Assembly: GCF_003573695.1 (NCBI RefSeq)
Contig: NC_039361.1
Location: forward strand, 96,040,279 to 96,104,278
Length of the DNA: 64,000 nucleotides
Direction of reading: 5' to 3'
DNA from: Papaver somniferum
Lineage: Eukaryota > Streptophyta > Magnoliopsida > Ranunculales > Papaveraceae
Shown here: piece by piece, positions 36,315-48,300 of the stretch
How positions within the stretch are numbered: the first letter of the stretch is position 1
How the letters are laid out: every line of letters begins with the position of its first letter
Notes under the pieces: model-generated
Database searches by the model: none
The model's input: the letters and a program-made list of their open reading frames with translations, nothing else
Told to the model about the DNA's origin: nothing
Position numbers and translations under genes: made by a program

Positions 36315-37814
36315 ATGGCCAGCTCACCTTCAAGTATTGAGGTTCTTTCAAATAATCTACAAGGAATCAGAAACACCTCCAAGAGAAATAACAAGCATGT
36401 TAGTATGCAAGGAAAAGGAAGAATTATTGATTCCTTTGCTTTAATTGTATATGTCTACAGAGAGAGTGGAGTTACCAGGAATGTTGTTAGCTATGAAATT
36501 AGGCAAATATGGGGTGCAAAAAGAGAAGTTGTCATCATCTCAACTGGAAGAAGGAATGTTTTCATTTTTAGAATCCACTCAAGAGAAATTTTCCAAAGAG
36601 TTTTAAGAGAAAGGACACATGCAGTTGATGGGCATTTGTTACTCTTACTTCCTTGGCAATTTCATATGAATGTTCAGAGAGAGATATTTCAGTCTGAAGT
36701 GTTCTTTATTGAATGTAGACTCAGAGCAGACTTGGATAGAGATAATATTCCTCATCTTATTGCTTCTCAAGCTGTTGAACCAATTACTATTTACAACAGA
36801 GACCCAACTGGTGTTTTTAAAGCTAAAGTCGGGCTGGATGTTAATTTTCCTCTAGTAAGGAAAGTTCACATAACTTTGGAAGATGGGGAAAGGATTAAAA
36901 TAGCTATTTTCTATCTGGGGTTTCCATCAACAACTTGTAGAAGCTGTTATGTATTTAATCACAATGAAAATTACTGTGGGATGATTGCTAATGTGGCTTG
37001 GATGGCTGTGCAAGTTCTAAATTTACAAGGAGTGAACCCTTTTGAAGAGCAAGTGGAAGATTTAGTTCAACAGATCCAGCAAAACATGGGGATTCAAGAG
37101 GGTGATAATGGCCAAGTTAATCAAGAACCAGTTATTAATGCTTTGGTGGAAGGAAATGATGCTGATGGGGAAAATAACATGGGAAATGATCATGAAGCAG
37201 AATTGGGTGTTGTGAATGATAGAAATAATGAAGGGACTGAGGAAGTTAATAATCACATCCTAGTTGAAGACTCTAATGCTGATAACTCAGGTAAGGGTTC
37301 CTACTCTTCAGAAATCAATATAAGTGATATCAGAACAAACAAAAGAAGAAGAAAGGAGGATATTATCACTGAGGCAATGGAAATGGATGGATACATTAAG
37401 GAAATTTATAGAGCACTCCACATTCTTGCTGAAGAGGTTGTGAATGAGAATTATATAAAAGTATTTGAGAAGGGTGAATCTTCCTCAAGTAAAGAAATGA
37501 TGGTGGATGCTGAGAAGACTGACAATGATCAAAAGAAATGCTGGTCTGCCACTGCTGCTACTGTGGATGCTGGAGCCCATGACCTCACTCCAAATCAGGT
37601 TTCAACTAAAACTAAAATTTATCATATATCTGTTTTTTATTTCAAAATTTCAAGTCTTTTCTATATTTCTTTCCTTAAGTTCTCTACTTACTATTTAAAT
37701 TTGTTTAAATCCTCTTTTAATTTGGCTCTCCCTGTTTTCTGCATCCTAGTCTCTATTTTAAGCGCTTGTTTTGAGATTGTCACCTATACAATTAGTAAAA
37801 CTTTAGTTTCCAAA
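36315..37814 (+). CDS. LINE 2 ORF1 (DUF4283-type), open but fused in frame to ORF2
   Basis: The ATG at 36315 (MASSPSSIEV) follows a 0.87 kb 5' UTR. DUF4283-like positions run from about 36430 to 36850 (GKGRIIDSFA, HLLLLLPWQFHM). A knuckle-like CRSCYVFNHNENYC at about 36938-36980 fits CX2CX4HX4C. An acidic, Asn-rich tail follows. No stop interrupts the frame from 36237 to 38195, so ORF1 reads through a T-rich spacer (37600-37814) into the endonuclease. The spacer translates to hydrophobic text that looks non-coding, so ORF2 probably starts at its own ATG (37815). Confidence 0.75.
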
Positions 37815-39741
37815 ATGAAGTTGTTATCATGGAATGTGTGGGGGATTGGAAAATCTCTCACAAAAAACCATCTAAAATATTTTTTAGAGAAGCAAAATCC
37901 TGACTTCATATACTTAGCAGAAACTAAAGCTACTGGAGATAGCATGAACATCTTAGCTAAAAATTTAAGGTTTCATGACTGGCTAGCTGTTCCTAGAATG
38001 GGATTGTATGGTGGGATGCTTATTGCTTGGCACAATAACATAAAAGTCTCTTGCATTGCTGAATTTTTTGATATCTGTTTTACTGAAGTGCATGACTGTT
38101 TTAACAATAGTTGGAATGTTGTTTGTACGCATGGATCCTTGAATGAGTTAGGAAAAAGAATGCAATGGGATAAATTAATCACTTTTGTAAGTTGAACTCT
38201 AGCACTCGGATTATCATAGGTGACCTGAATTTTATTTTACATGTAAATGATAAGCATGGTGGAAAGGAAAATTCTCATGTTAACAAATTTATTCATGATA
38301 ATATACAGACCTTAGGATTGATGGACCTTAGATTTCAAGGGATACCTTTTAGTTGGTCTAATAATAGGGAAGGACAGGAAAACAGAAAAGAACGTATTGA
38401 TAGAGTCCTCACTTCACCTAGCTGGTTCACTATTTATCCTGATGCTATTGTTAGTCATTTATCTAGAGTAGGTTCTGATCACACTCCGATTCTGCTTACC
38501 TGTAAGCCTGTCAAATTAAATGTTCATAAACCTTTTAAGATTATTAGAACCTGGTTAAGTCATGATAATTTCAAAAAATTTGTTTCTGATAACTGGAATT
38601 GCAACACTAGTGGTTCCCCTGCCTATAGGTTTCAAAATAATCTTAAACATTTGTCTTACTCTCCATCTAAATGGAATAAATCTGTCTTTGGGAACATTTT
38701 TCAGAATATTGATCATCTTAACAAGAAAATAGAATACCTTCACTCCATTAATCCTTTGCCTATTCTTGAGATTAAGGATACTCAGAACAATTCAGAATTT
38801 TGTATTAACAGAGAGTACGATTGTTGGAACCATCTCTCGAAAGATAAATATATTAAAGGTTTTGACCTAACACCTCCTTTTTCCACCAGTATGCCAATAA
38901 TAGAAGAAGAATTAACCATATTCACACGCTTAGGGATGAAACTGGACTCTGGATTGATGATAGTTAACAAATTCATAAGATGCTAATAAAACACTTTAAA
39001 ACCATTAGCACTACTAATAAGGTGCAACACCTTGATACCCTAAATAAACTAATTGACCCCTGTATCAATGAGGAGGAAAATAATAGCCTCATAAGTATAC
39101 CTGATGAATTATATATTATAAAAACACTCTGCTTAATATGAACCAATGGGGATCCCCTGGTCCAGACGGTTATCCGCCTGGTTTCTTTAAAGAAAACTGG
39201 GAGATTGTTAAAACTGACATTATTAACCTTGTCCAAAGGAAATGAACTACTTTATATTATTTAATTCCTAAAGTTCAAAATCCTTCTACTCCTAGTGATT
39301 TTCGCCCGATTTACTACTTATAAAATCATCTCTAAGATTTTGACTAACAAACTGAAGCCTATGCTTTCAAAGCTCATCTCCCCAAACCAATTTGCTTTTA
39401 TCCCTGGTCGTCAAATTACGGATAATATCATTGTTCTGCATGAAATTCTCCATTCCATGAAGAACTCTAAGAATAAAACTGGAAATATGGCTCTAAAAAT
39501 CGATCTGTCTAAAGCTTTCGATAAAATAGAATGAGATTTTTTAAATCAAACTCTTCTTTCCTTTGGTTTTTGTGATGATTGGTGCCACCTTGTTATGCAG
39601 TATGTTACAACGACTTATTTTTCTGTACTTTTAAATGGTGTGCCTGGTGATAGATTCAGTGTCTCTAGAGGTCTTAGGAAGGGGGATCCATTATCCCTCT
39701 ATTTGTTTATCATCTGTATGGAAGTGCTTTCTAAGCTCCTT
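37815..39741 (+). pseudogene. LINE 2 ORF2 N-terminal part (endonuclease and RT fingers/palm)
   Basis: MKLLSWNVWGIG starts at 37815. Endonuclease motifs: LAETKA, GDLNFIL (about 38219), DRVLTSPSW and an intact SDHTPI (about 38480). A frame change lies near 38192 and further breaks occur around 38985-39120. RT follows from GSPGPDG (39150) through QFAFIPGRQ, the ALKIDLSKAFDKIE palm block and GLRKGDPLSLYLF. It ends at the nested insertion, before the FADD box. Stops include a TGA directly after FDKIE. Confidence 0.85.
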
Positions 39742-40454
39742 TTAGAGCATTGCTCGGTTGAACCCACCAAGCGTTGGTATGTCAAGTTTGGTTGTCATAT
39801 TTTAGTGAATAAAAACTCATGTTAAGAGTCACTTGATTATGTACTAGAGTTAAACTTCGTATAGGTTAGCTTGAAAGCATTAGGATATGAGATATTACAA
39901 GTATTACGAAGTCTTGAAGATGTGGATAAGCAAGGAGCTACAACGACAACAATCATCTTTCCACTTGAGGTTAGTGATATTTGACTTGAACTGTTTAATT
40001 ACCTAACGTATCTTTCAAGTCGTGCATATTGAAAACATAACTGCGAAGCATATATGAACTCTAGATATACATAGTATTAAGGAATACAATACGAGGTTTA
40101 TTGCTTAACCGTTAAACTTTGTAGATAAGACATCTCCATAATCATTTAAATGCTATTGTGATTATGTATGAGTATGAGGTGAGGATTTCATCCTATGGAA
40201 CAATGTTTACACGTGTTCTAAGGAAGTAAATTCATAAACTTGTTTGTGAACCGAAAAGGAAATTACCAGGAGTTATTGGTTTTTTTATTCATTGCATATC
40301 TTATGAACAAACAATATATGTGATAGAGTGTAACCGCTCACAACTTGTTGTGTTCTTGGTAGAACTATTTACAAAGTCCTGACTTTTGTATTGGTATAAC
40401 TTTTATTAGTAAAACCAATCTTAAGTAATCACCTATGGTATGATCGGATTATGT

Positions 40455-40690
40455 CTGCCTTGGGAAAAGGGAACCGATCCTAGTAAGGGAAAGGGAACCG
40501 ATCCTTGTAAGGGAAAGGGAACCAATCCTAGTAAGGGAAAGGGAACCGATCCTTGTAAGGGGTGCAGTACATCAAGGGGAATCGATCATTGTACGGGGTG
40601 CAACAAGGTTTATAGCAGAAAGGGGAACCGATCCTATGGACATGTACAACACATATAAGTTAGATGCCATATATATGTGAGGAACCGATC
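40455..40690 (+). repeat. GGGAACCGATCC tandem repeats in the 5' LTR
   Basis: Consecutive 24-25 bp units of the form gggaaccgatcctagtaag alternate cctag and ccttg, followed by looser copies. The matching block in the 3' LTR is 53095-53325 and three more units lie at 50412-50485. The apparent Gly-Thr-Asp repeat protein here is only a repeat translation. Confidence 0.9.
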
Positions 40691-41921
40691 CTAGTACCTA
40701 GTCAACCGAATCTTTGGGAAGCTAGTGGGACTATGCGTAGTACTAACATGGAGGTAGAACCGAAACTTGTTTTGGTAGAACCGTAAACCCATGATTGTGA
40801 TTGAATGTTGGTTTGATCAATCACATAGTTCTTGAAAGTCATATGAACCAATTCTAAACTTGTTTGGAAGTGTGGCAAATCGGTTTCAAGGTTATAAGTT
40901 TGAAAGAGAACTTACAAAGTAAAGATGTCGACAAACTTTGAACACGTGCTGTGAATGTTTATTTCTATAATTGTTCAAAGATAATCCTTAACGGATAAGG
41001 GAAGAAAATCCCAGGATCGAAACATAAGTAAGTTACGAATCTTTTAATTAAGGTTATTAATTTATCTTTGTAGGGAAATTACAGAATTATTAATGTGCAT
41101 TACTAATTAGATTTTCCGAGAGATTTCAATTGTTATTTTTGGACAGAGCATTTTCAGGAATTATGAAAACTGAATCTGTGCATTTATGAATATCTTGAGA
41201 ATATTTTCGGTTTTGGAAATTCCTTGGTGTCCAAACTTCCTTGTCTATAAAAACACGAAGTTTTCCTTTCTATCAAACTAAACCTTCGTAACAACAGACT
41301 TCCTCTTTTGTCTTTGTTACTGGTGTAGCCGCATATCAGAGAGGAGAGTAATCTAATTAGGTGAAATCTCTTACGTCCGCTCGTTTTAAAGTCTTCTTTG
41401 GAATTGAGAAGCTCTAGCGCGACCCGTTGGTGGGAAACTAGATAATTGCGATTTATCTTTGTTTTCGATTGATTTGATTGACTAACAGGGGTTGGAATCT
41501 GATTGCACCTAGTTTGTTTATTCTTGAGAATCTTCTCTTATGATATAAGATTCACTCAAACTAGTTCAAAGTTTCGACAGGTATCTTTAGAATGTTTTTA
41601 GTTCTAAAGACGATCTTGTGATAATCCATTGTTAACGGACTCCGTTCTGTGCGTGATTGATCACAAGAGATTAAAGTGATTGTGTGCAGGTTTTTATTGA
41701 AGATTTAAGAAGATTTGAAGACAGAGAAGAGATTGAAGATCTGACTTGGGTTTTATAATTTTTGGTGTGCACAATACTTGTTTGGGTAAAAGAGGATCCA
41801 ATTAATAATAGGTTTATCCTTATGTTAGATTGGATTGATTAATTGAGTAGATCGGCATCAACACGGTTCTTCGGATTAAAGGTGTTGTAGCTTAATCTTA
41901 ATCAATTACCTTTGGGTGATT

Positions 41922-43253
41922 TGATGCGCGTCGTAACCAAAACAAATTAATTAATGTTTTTCCACCTAATTAACAAGTAATATAGTGTAGTCAAGTTCGT
42001 TCCCACGAGGAGCAAGAGGTTTTAGTTGTTTAGTTGTCACAAAAAGGGGGGATTGGTTTTAAAAAGCAAATAAAATAAACAAAGAAATTAAAAGTGTATG
42101 TTGAAACCAATAAGAGAGACAAGATCAAGGAATCCTTCTTCGTTGCAAAACAATAAATCAAGTTATGTTCTTTTCCACTTTTTATTAGTCACAGATTATC
42201 ACCAACCGTAGGTAAAGCAGCTAGCTCAGTGCTAAACCCCTAAATCCCTAGTATCACCGGATATGGAAGTTCTCGACTACCGGATTTTGATCATCAAACC
42301 ACCTAGTAGTAGCTCACTCAAGATGTAATTTAGTTAAACGCATTAATATTTATGAATTTATTAGGTTGATATTAGTAGTTAGACTCTTAGCTCAAGGTCT
42401 ACTTGCTAACGTTGTTTTCACACACAATTGCTCCACGGAATCCCTCCGCAAGGTCTCGTGTTTTCCATTTGTGTAAAGATTCAAGAAACGATTACTTATC
42501 CCCTAACTGTCACTAGCTTTAGATCACTTAACAAATCAATTTAGTATGCATCCTAAACGACCTATCAATCAACCATGAATGTATAAACATTCCTATTAGT
42601 AAAAACAAACGATAATCATGTGAAAACTTCAAAGTAGATTTTAAAACAAAAACTCAAATCATATTAAGAACTAGGAATTCATCCTCAATCAATAAGAAAA
42701 TTAGCTACTCATGTTTTTGAAATTCACACAAATAATTAAAGGGAGAATTTTTAAAGCTCACACAAATAATTAAAAGAAGAATTTTGAAAGCAAGCAAAAA
42801 ACACAAGTGTTGTGTGTGTAGAGAGGTACAAAAGTGTATAGAGAAATTCTCTATTTATAGGCTTCAATTTGCTTAAACTCTTCTTAGGAATAGAATCCCT
42901 TTCCCTTTGTAACTCAACTTCCAAATCCAAGCCTTTCTCAAATCTTCCATCTTCTCTTTCCAAATCCAAGCCCAATTCTTCAAACCCATGAGTCTAGAAA
43001 ATTCTTCATTAATTGAGTCGCCGGAACTTCACTGATACCACCAGAATACGACACCAGAAAGCTCCCAATAGCATGTGAAATGACAATTACGCCATTTAGC
43101 ACAACTTTGGATGATTTCTTCTTCTTTTCTTTCGCATGACTCCAGAGTAGCTATAGAACTCAAAACGAATGTAAAATACATAGTTTACAAGAAAAACTAG
43201 CGGAGAAAGCATAAATAATAGATAGTAAATAGGGTGTATTCTACACCCTATCA
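41922..43253 (-). repeat. 3' LTR of the nested Athila-like element
   Basis: TG...CA ends. The minus-strand TATA box CCTATAAATAG is at about 42845-42855. Confidence 0.92.
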
Positions 43254-45187
43254 AATTCCCCCACACTTAGACTTTGCTAGTCCTCGAGCAAATCAAACTA
43301 AAACTTACAACTTCAAAGCGTTTCAGCGTCCCAAGCATCCAAAGAGTTATGAGGACATAGAGTTTCTGCATGCTAGTAATAAAAAGTTAGAAATACTAAA
43401 GAACATATTCTCATTCTTAAATGTTGAGTGACAAATAACCACACCATAATGAGAGAACGCGTGTTTGAGAAGCGATCAATAAGTATTTCACCTCGACTTC
43501 TGCCTCACCAAAAAGGATTTTCTGATAATTGCACTCAGTAAGATGACTTTTTTTATAGGTCTCATATGTGTGCAAGTAGGAATGAAGAGAGAATTCCTGC
43601 AACACGTTGAATGGTGGGAAGGACAACTTCCGAAATATTTTAAAAACCCACATCTTTTAACATTTTGAAAAACCATTTTTCTAACGATCTCTAAGAAAGG
43701 AAATCAACCACTATTATCGAGCATGAGATTACTTACTCACCTTCACATCCGATTGCCAATTATGATAACACCACTCTCACGACATCCAATAGAAACGTCT
43801 TCCGCTCCTCGTTTTCATATTCTTGGTCTTCGTCTTAGACTTCAACTATTGATGATAAATCCCCGAACTTCGTAATTCCTTGATAATTTGTAACTCTTTA
43901 CCTTAAATCCTTGTCGCTTGAAACTTCTTTATAGATTTTTCCTTCCCCGCGGCTTATTAAATAAATATTAAAAACAATGATAAATTTTTTCTCTTATCTC
44001 TTTTTTTTTTTAGAGACAAGAGAAATAAAATACAAAACAAAGTGAAAATAAAAACAAACCATAGACGTGGGAAAAGTACTTTACCGCTTGATTCTTCACA
44101 ACTTGTATCATCTCGAAATCATAAACTTCAATAATTTTCACCTTTTTATTTTCTTTGCTCTTGTAAACAAGTCTTCAACATGTATATATAATTCCGCTCA
44201 TTGTCTAGTTTCTTTACTTGGATATGAAATTTTCTCTTTTCTTGTTCCGTTGCTTGTAAACCTTGAACTTTTTCAACTTTCCTTGTAGATTTTGATGTCG
44301 CTCCCTTGTTGATGATGATGGTGTTTCTATGGATCCTTTGTTGTCGAGAGAGAGAATGGTGCTAACTGCAAATCGAACTACAAGAAGGAGGCTTTCATAT
44401 GTAGACGTCACCCTCATGATTGACAAAATTAGCACTCAAGAGATCAAAGAGTAGTGCTTCTATTGGTGGGAGGTTGGGTAGCTCACCATTCTACCCGGAA
44501 TTAACGTACGGTAACACACACTCAAAAAAAAAGCTCTTTAGTTATTTATAAAGAAATTTGGTCGGTGCCTTACATGATATAAATAAGGTAGTCTCCACTA
44601 ATGATTGATCAGCAACTCTAATAATGCATGTCTCCCTGCTCCTAATCTGCATCACCGGCATGATTAAATCCATTATTTAACACTCTAACAAGCAAGAAAT
44701 CCGAACGTAGTTCCCTAACACTTCCAAGTTCAATTATGTCGGTCATAATTCTCTATGTAAACATACCTAGAAGTATGCTAGTGACTCTAAAATCTCTAAA
44801 GGATAGAGGTTTTATGCATTTTTTTTAATATGCTTAACCACTCCCCCACACTTAAACCTTACATTGTCCTCAATGTAATTGAATCGTCCAAGTAAAATCA
44901 AGGTGGGAAATCCTAACATGATATGGAACAAGAAAAAAATAATAAACAAAACAATAAGAAAATAAAAAGTAAAAGGATAAGAAATACAAAACCTATGGGT
45001 TGCCTCCCATTAAGCGCTTGTTTTAAAGTCGACGGCCCGACTTGGATCTTGTAAGATTCACTCTCCATATACTAACAATCGGAAAATTTGGGAATCCACC
45101 CATAGTACCTGTGTTGCAAACAATAGCTTCATACAAATATTAGCACAACAAAACAATAGTGAAAACACTCGGAAGTGTATAAAGAAC
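43254..45187 (-). other. 3' non-coding region of the nested Athila-like element
   Basis: It starts with the polypurine tract (complement of aattcccccacactt). A second similar tract is at 44842-44857. The text gggttgcctcccattaagcg at about 44998-45017, just 3' of the ORF, is typical of such elements. Scattered short frames show no motifs. Confidence 0.7.
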
Positions 45188-46138
45188 CTAGAATTTGGGA
45201 ACTTCCATGGTTTCCTTTTGGAAAACCTGCATAGTGTTAGCATCAAGTGTTTCCAATGGTGGATATCGAGAAATAAAATCATCAAAAAATATTTTCGAAG
45301 CACATATATTCAAACCAATAAGAGGTAAAGGAGAAGAATCAATATGCAAAGGGTTAGATATACCTTGCAAAAACTCTTGTATTACGTAATCCTCTTCATC
45401 TTTAAAAAATTCAAGTGAATTGCGTACCTCTTGTATATCGTGGTCCTCTATCAAATATTGCAACCATTCCTCGTTATTTTCTACCTTCACCAAAGTCTCG
45501 GCATCATTAAAATCATTGGCAAGTTCAATTGGGTCTTCCACAAAATCAATGAATTTGGTTTCATCCTCTAGCATCATCTCTTCAACATTCTCATCATCAG
45601 AATCGGGCCATTTACTAAAATGATTTTCATCGGTATAAATTGTAAGATCTTGTGAGGGTGTTACACCGTTTATAACAATAGGTAAGTCACACCCAATCTC
45701 CTCCTTTTGAATAGGTGAAGGATCGTTATTATGATCCGGAGTTGGAATAACTTTATCCTTGTTACAATAATTTTCATAAGGTTCAAAATCATCATCGTAA
45801 CCCATATAATAACGTTTTTCACGCTCCATTCTTAAAGCTCTTTTAGCTTCACGAATTTCTTCATCCGATGCTAGGCCTTCATCGATCAATCGATAAAACC
45901 TTCTCTCAAGTTCCCTCAAACTAGGTTTCCTTACACCAAGGAGATCACACATATATTTAGAAGCATAACTATCCTCCCCTCCTAGTGATTGTTCACTTAC
46001 ATACCCGTCATAAGGTTGTTGATATGTATGAGAATATCCATAAAGTCTGTATCCTAAGGACGGTTGGAAGTTGACATAATGTTGAGGTTGAAAACCCTAT
46101 TGATTGTTGTAATGTGCTTGCTCTTGTCCACCGTACAT
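45188..46138 (-). pseudogene. Gag-like ORF of the nested Athila-like element
   Basis: The ATG at 46138 (MYGGQEQAHYNNQ) is followed by one TAG after 13 codons. The frame then stays open to 45188, about 300 codons. A Tyr/Gln-rich start precedes a helical LRELERRFYRLIDEG segment and a long acidic tail (DSDDENVEEMM, FIDFVEDP). I see no capsid or protease motif. Similar short ORFs are known in non-autonomous Athila relatives; function is unknown. The internal ATG at 45952 could still give 254 residues. Confidence 0.55.
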
Positions 46139-46230
46139 GGAAAACTGGTACCTGAAATAAAAATTCTAGAAAACAAAGTTAAAAAATAAAATAAAACGAA
46201 AATAAAAACAACTAAAGTTGCTCCGCTGCT

Positions 46231-46247
46231 TCCCGGAAGCGGCGCCA
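46231..46247 (-). promoter_or_regulatory. Primer binding site of the nested Athila-like element
   Basis: The minus strand reads TGGCGCCGCTTCCGGGA, five bases from the end of the 5' LTR. It is of the TGGCGCC type shared by Athila elements. Confidence 0.85.
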
Positions 46248-46252
46248 AAATT

Positions 46253-47583
46253 TGATGCGCGTCGTAACCAAAACAAATTAATTAATGTTTTCCACCTAAT
46301 TAACAAGTAATATAGTGTAGTCAAGTTCGTTCCCACGAGGAGCAAGAAGTTTTAGTTGTTTAGTTGTCACAAAAAGGGGGGATTGGTTTTAAAAAGCAAA
46401 GAAAATAAACAAAGAAATTAAAAGTGTATGTTGAAACCAATAAGAGAGACAAGATCAAGGAATCCTTCTTCATTGCAAAACAATAAATCAAGTTATGTTC
46501 TTTTCCACTTTTTATTAGTCACAGATTATCACCAACCGTAGGTAAAGCAGCTAGCTCAGTGCTAAACCCCTAAATCCCTAGTATCACCGGATATGGAAGT
46601 TCTCGACTACCAGATTTTGTTCACCAAACCACCTAGTAGTAGCTCACTCAAGATGTAATTTAGTTAAACGCATTAAGATTTATGAATTTATTAGGTTGAT
46701 ATTAGTAGTTAGACTCTTATCTCAAGGTCTACTTGCTAACGTTGTTTTCACACACAATTGCTCCACGGAATCCCTCCGCAAGGTCTCGTGTTTTCCATTT
46801 GTGTAAAGATTCAAGAAACGATTACTTATCCCCTAACTGTCACTAGCTTTAGATCACTTAACAAATCAATTTAGTATGCATCCTAAACGACCTATCAATC
46901 AACCATGAATGTATAAACATTCCTATTAGTAAAAACAAACGATAATCATGTGAAAACTTCAAAGTAGATTTTAAAACAAAAACTCAAATCATGTTAAGAA
47001 CTAGGAATTCATCCTCAATCAATAAGAAAATTAGCTACTCATGTTTTTGAAATTCACACAAATAATTAAAGGGAGAATTTTTAAAGTTCACACAAATAAT
47101 TAAAAGAACAATTTTGAAAGCAAGGAAAAAACACAAGTGTTGTGTGTGTAGAGAGGTACAAAAGTGTATAGAGAAATTCTCTATTCATAGGCTTCAATTT
47201 GCTTCAACTCTTCTTAGGAATAGAATCCCTTTCCCTTTGTAACTCAACTTCCAAATCCAAGCCTTTCTCAAATCTTCCATCTTCTCTTTCCAAATCCAAG
47301 CCCAATTCTTCAAACCCATGAGTCTAGAAAATTCTTCATTAATAGAGTCGCCGGAACTTCACTGATACCACCGGAATACGGCACCAGAAAGCTCCCAATA
47401 GCATGTGAAATGACAATTACGCCCTTTAGCACAACTTTGGATGATTTCTTCTTCTTTACTTTCGCATGACTCCAGAGTAGCTATAAAACTCAAAACGAAT
47501 GTAAAATACATAGTTTACAAGAAAAACTAGCAGAGAAAGCATAAACAATAGATAGTAAATAGGGTGTATTCTACACCCTATCA
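46253..47583 (-). repeat. 5' LTR of the nested Athila-like element
   Basis: It pairs with 41922-43253. Its TATA box is mutated on the minus strand (CCTATGAATAG), which may silence it. Confidence 0.9.
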
Positions 47584-48231
47584 TGATTGAACATAAGATA
47601 GATCTAGACCTGACGAAGGAGTTTATGTTGAGATAAACGGAAGAGACTTTGTCCGACTCATATCACTTGGTTGAATAGAGTTGCTACCAAACAGACTTAT
47701 TGTTCCTTTACTGTTTGGAATACGAACCAAAGGGATTGTTCCAAGTACGTGACTTTTTCATAAGTCGGAGGCATGGGAATACAGACGGGACTAGGTGAAC
47801 TATAGGGTTAGTTACTTGGTCTCAACTATACGAAGTTAGTGTAATTTTGTGTAGCGGCTTAATCCTGAGAGTATTCAATTCTGGACTAGGTCCCGAGGTT
47901 CTGAATTTGCAGTTTTCCTCGTCAACAAAATCTTGTTGTGTCATTTACTTTTATTTTCCGCATTATAATTAAAGTAAATTACACAAACGTTAATTTCTAT
48001 TTACTTGATAAGCAATCTTATTGTGTTTGGTTAAGTCCGAACCTTTGTATCAAGTAAACATACTTCGTTGTTTTATTGTCTCGATCTCATATCCATAGAC
48101 GATCACACGAAGTGTGAACCGATTAGTTGTATTGTCTCGACTCAGTCCATAAACAATCACTTTCGGAGAAAGGATTTATAGGTAAGAAAAGTTTTAGCTT
48201 GAGGTATATTTGGGTACCCTCGCCTTTTCAA

Positions 48232-48245
48232 TTGGTATCAGAGCA
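48232..48245 (+). promoter_or_regulatory. Primer binding site, initiator-tRNA(Met) type
   Basis: ttggtatcagagca follows the LTR end by one base. TGGTATCAGAGC is the standard copia-type PBS. Confidence 0.92.
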
Positions 48246-48300
48246 GGCAAACACGAAAATATCTAACAATATGTGTTTGATGCGATCCAACCTATAAGAT

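Larger units (their letters stand above)
41922..47583 (-). mobile_element. Athila-like non-autonomous LTR element
   Basis: The LTRs are 41922-43253 and 46253-47583 (TGATGCGCG...CCTATCA), flanked by tgatt at 41917-41921 and 47584-47588. The unoccupied site is preserved in the sister LTR as gggtgattgaacata (54546-54560). A PBS on the minus strand at 46231-46247 and a polypurine tract at 43254-43268 set the orientation. It encodes one gag-like ORF and no pol. The LTRs differ at roughly 20-25 positions in 1.33 kb by eye, so it is fairly young. Confidence 0.92.
39742..48230 (+). repeat. 5' LTR of the Sirevirus-like element (2.8 kb net), split by a nested element
   Basis: 39742-41921 and 47589-48230 align in order to 52384-55039. 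It ends in TTTTCA one base before the PBS. A TATA box (cttgtctataaaaacac) lies at about 41250. The first two bases of the expected TG start are altered (TT). Confidence 0.85.

Noticed and set aside
40455..40640. CRISPR-like spacing of repeats
   Set aside because: Units are directly adjacent with no unique spacers and lie in a plant LTR.
40440..40658. ORF encoding a Gly-Thr-Asp-Pro repeat protein (also at 53069-53287)
   Set aside because: It is only the translation of the GGGAACCGATCC tandem repeat inside an LTR.
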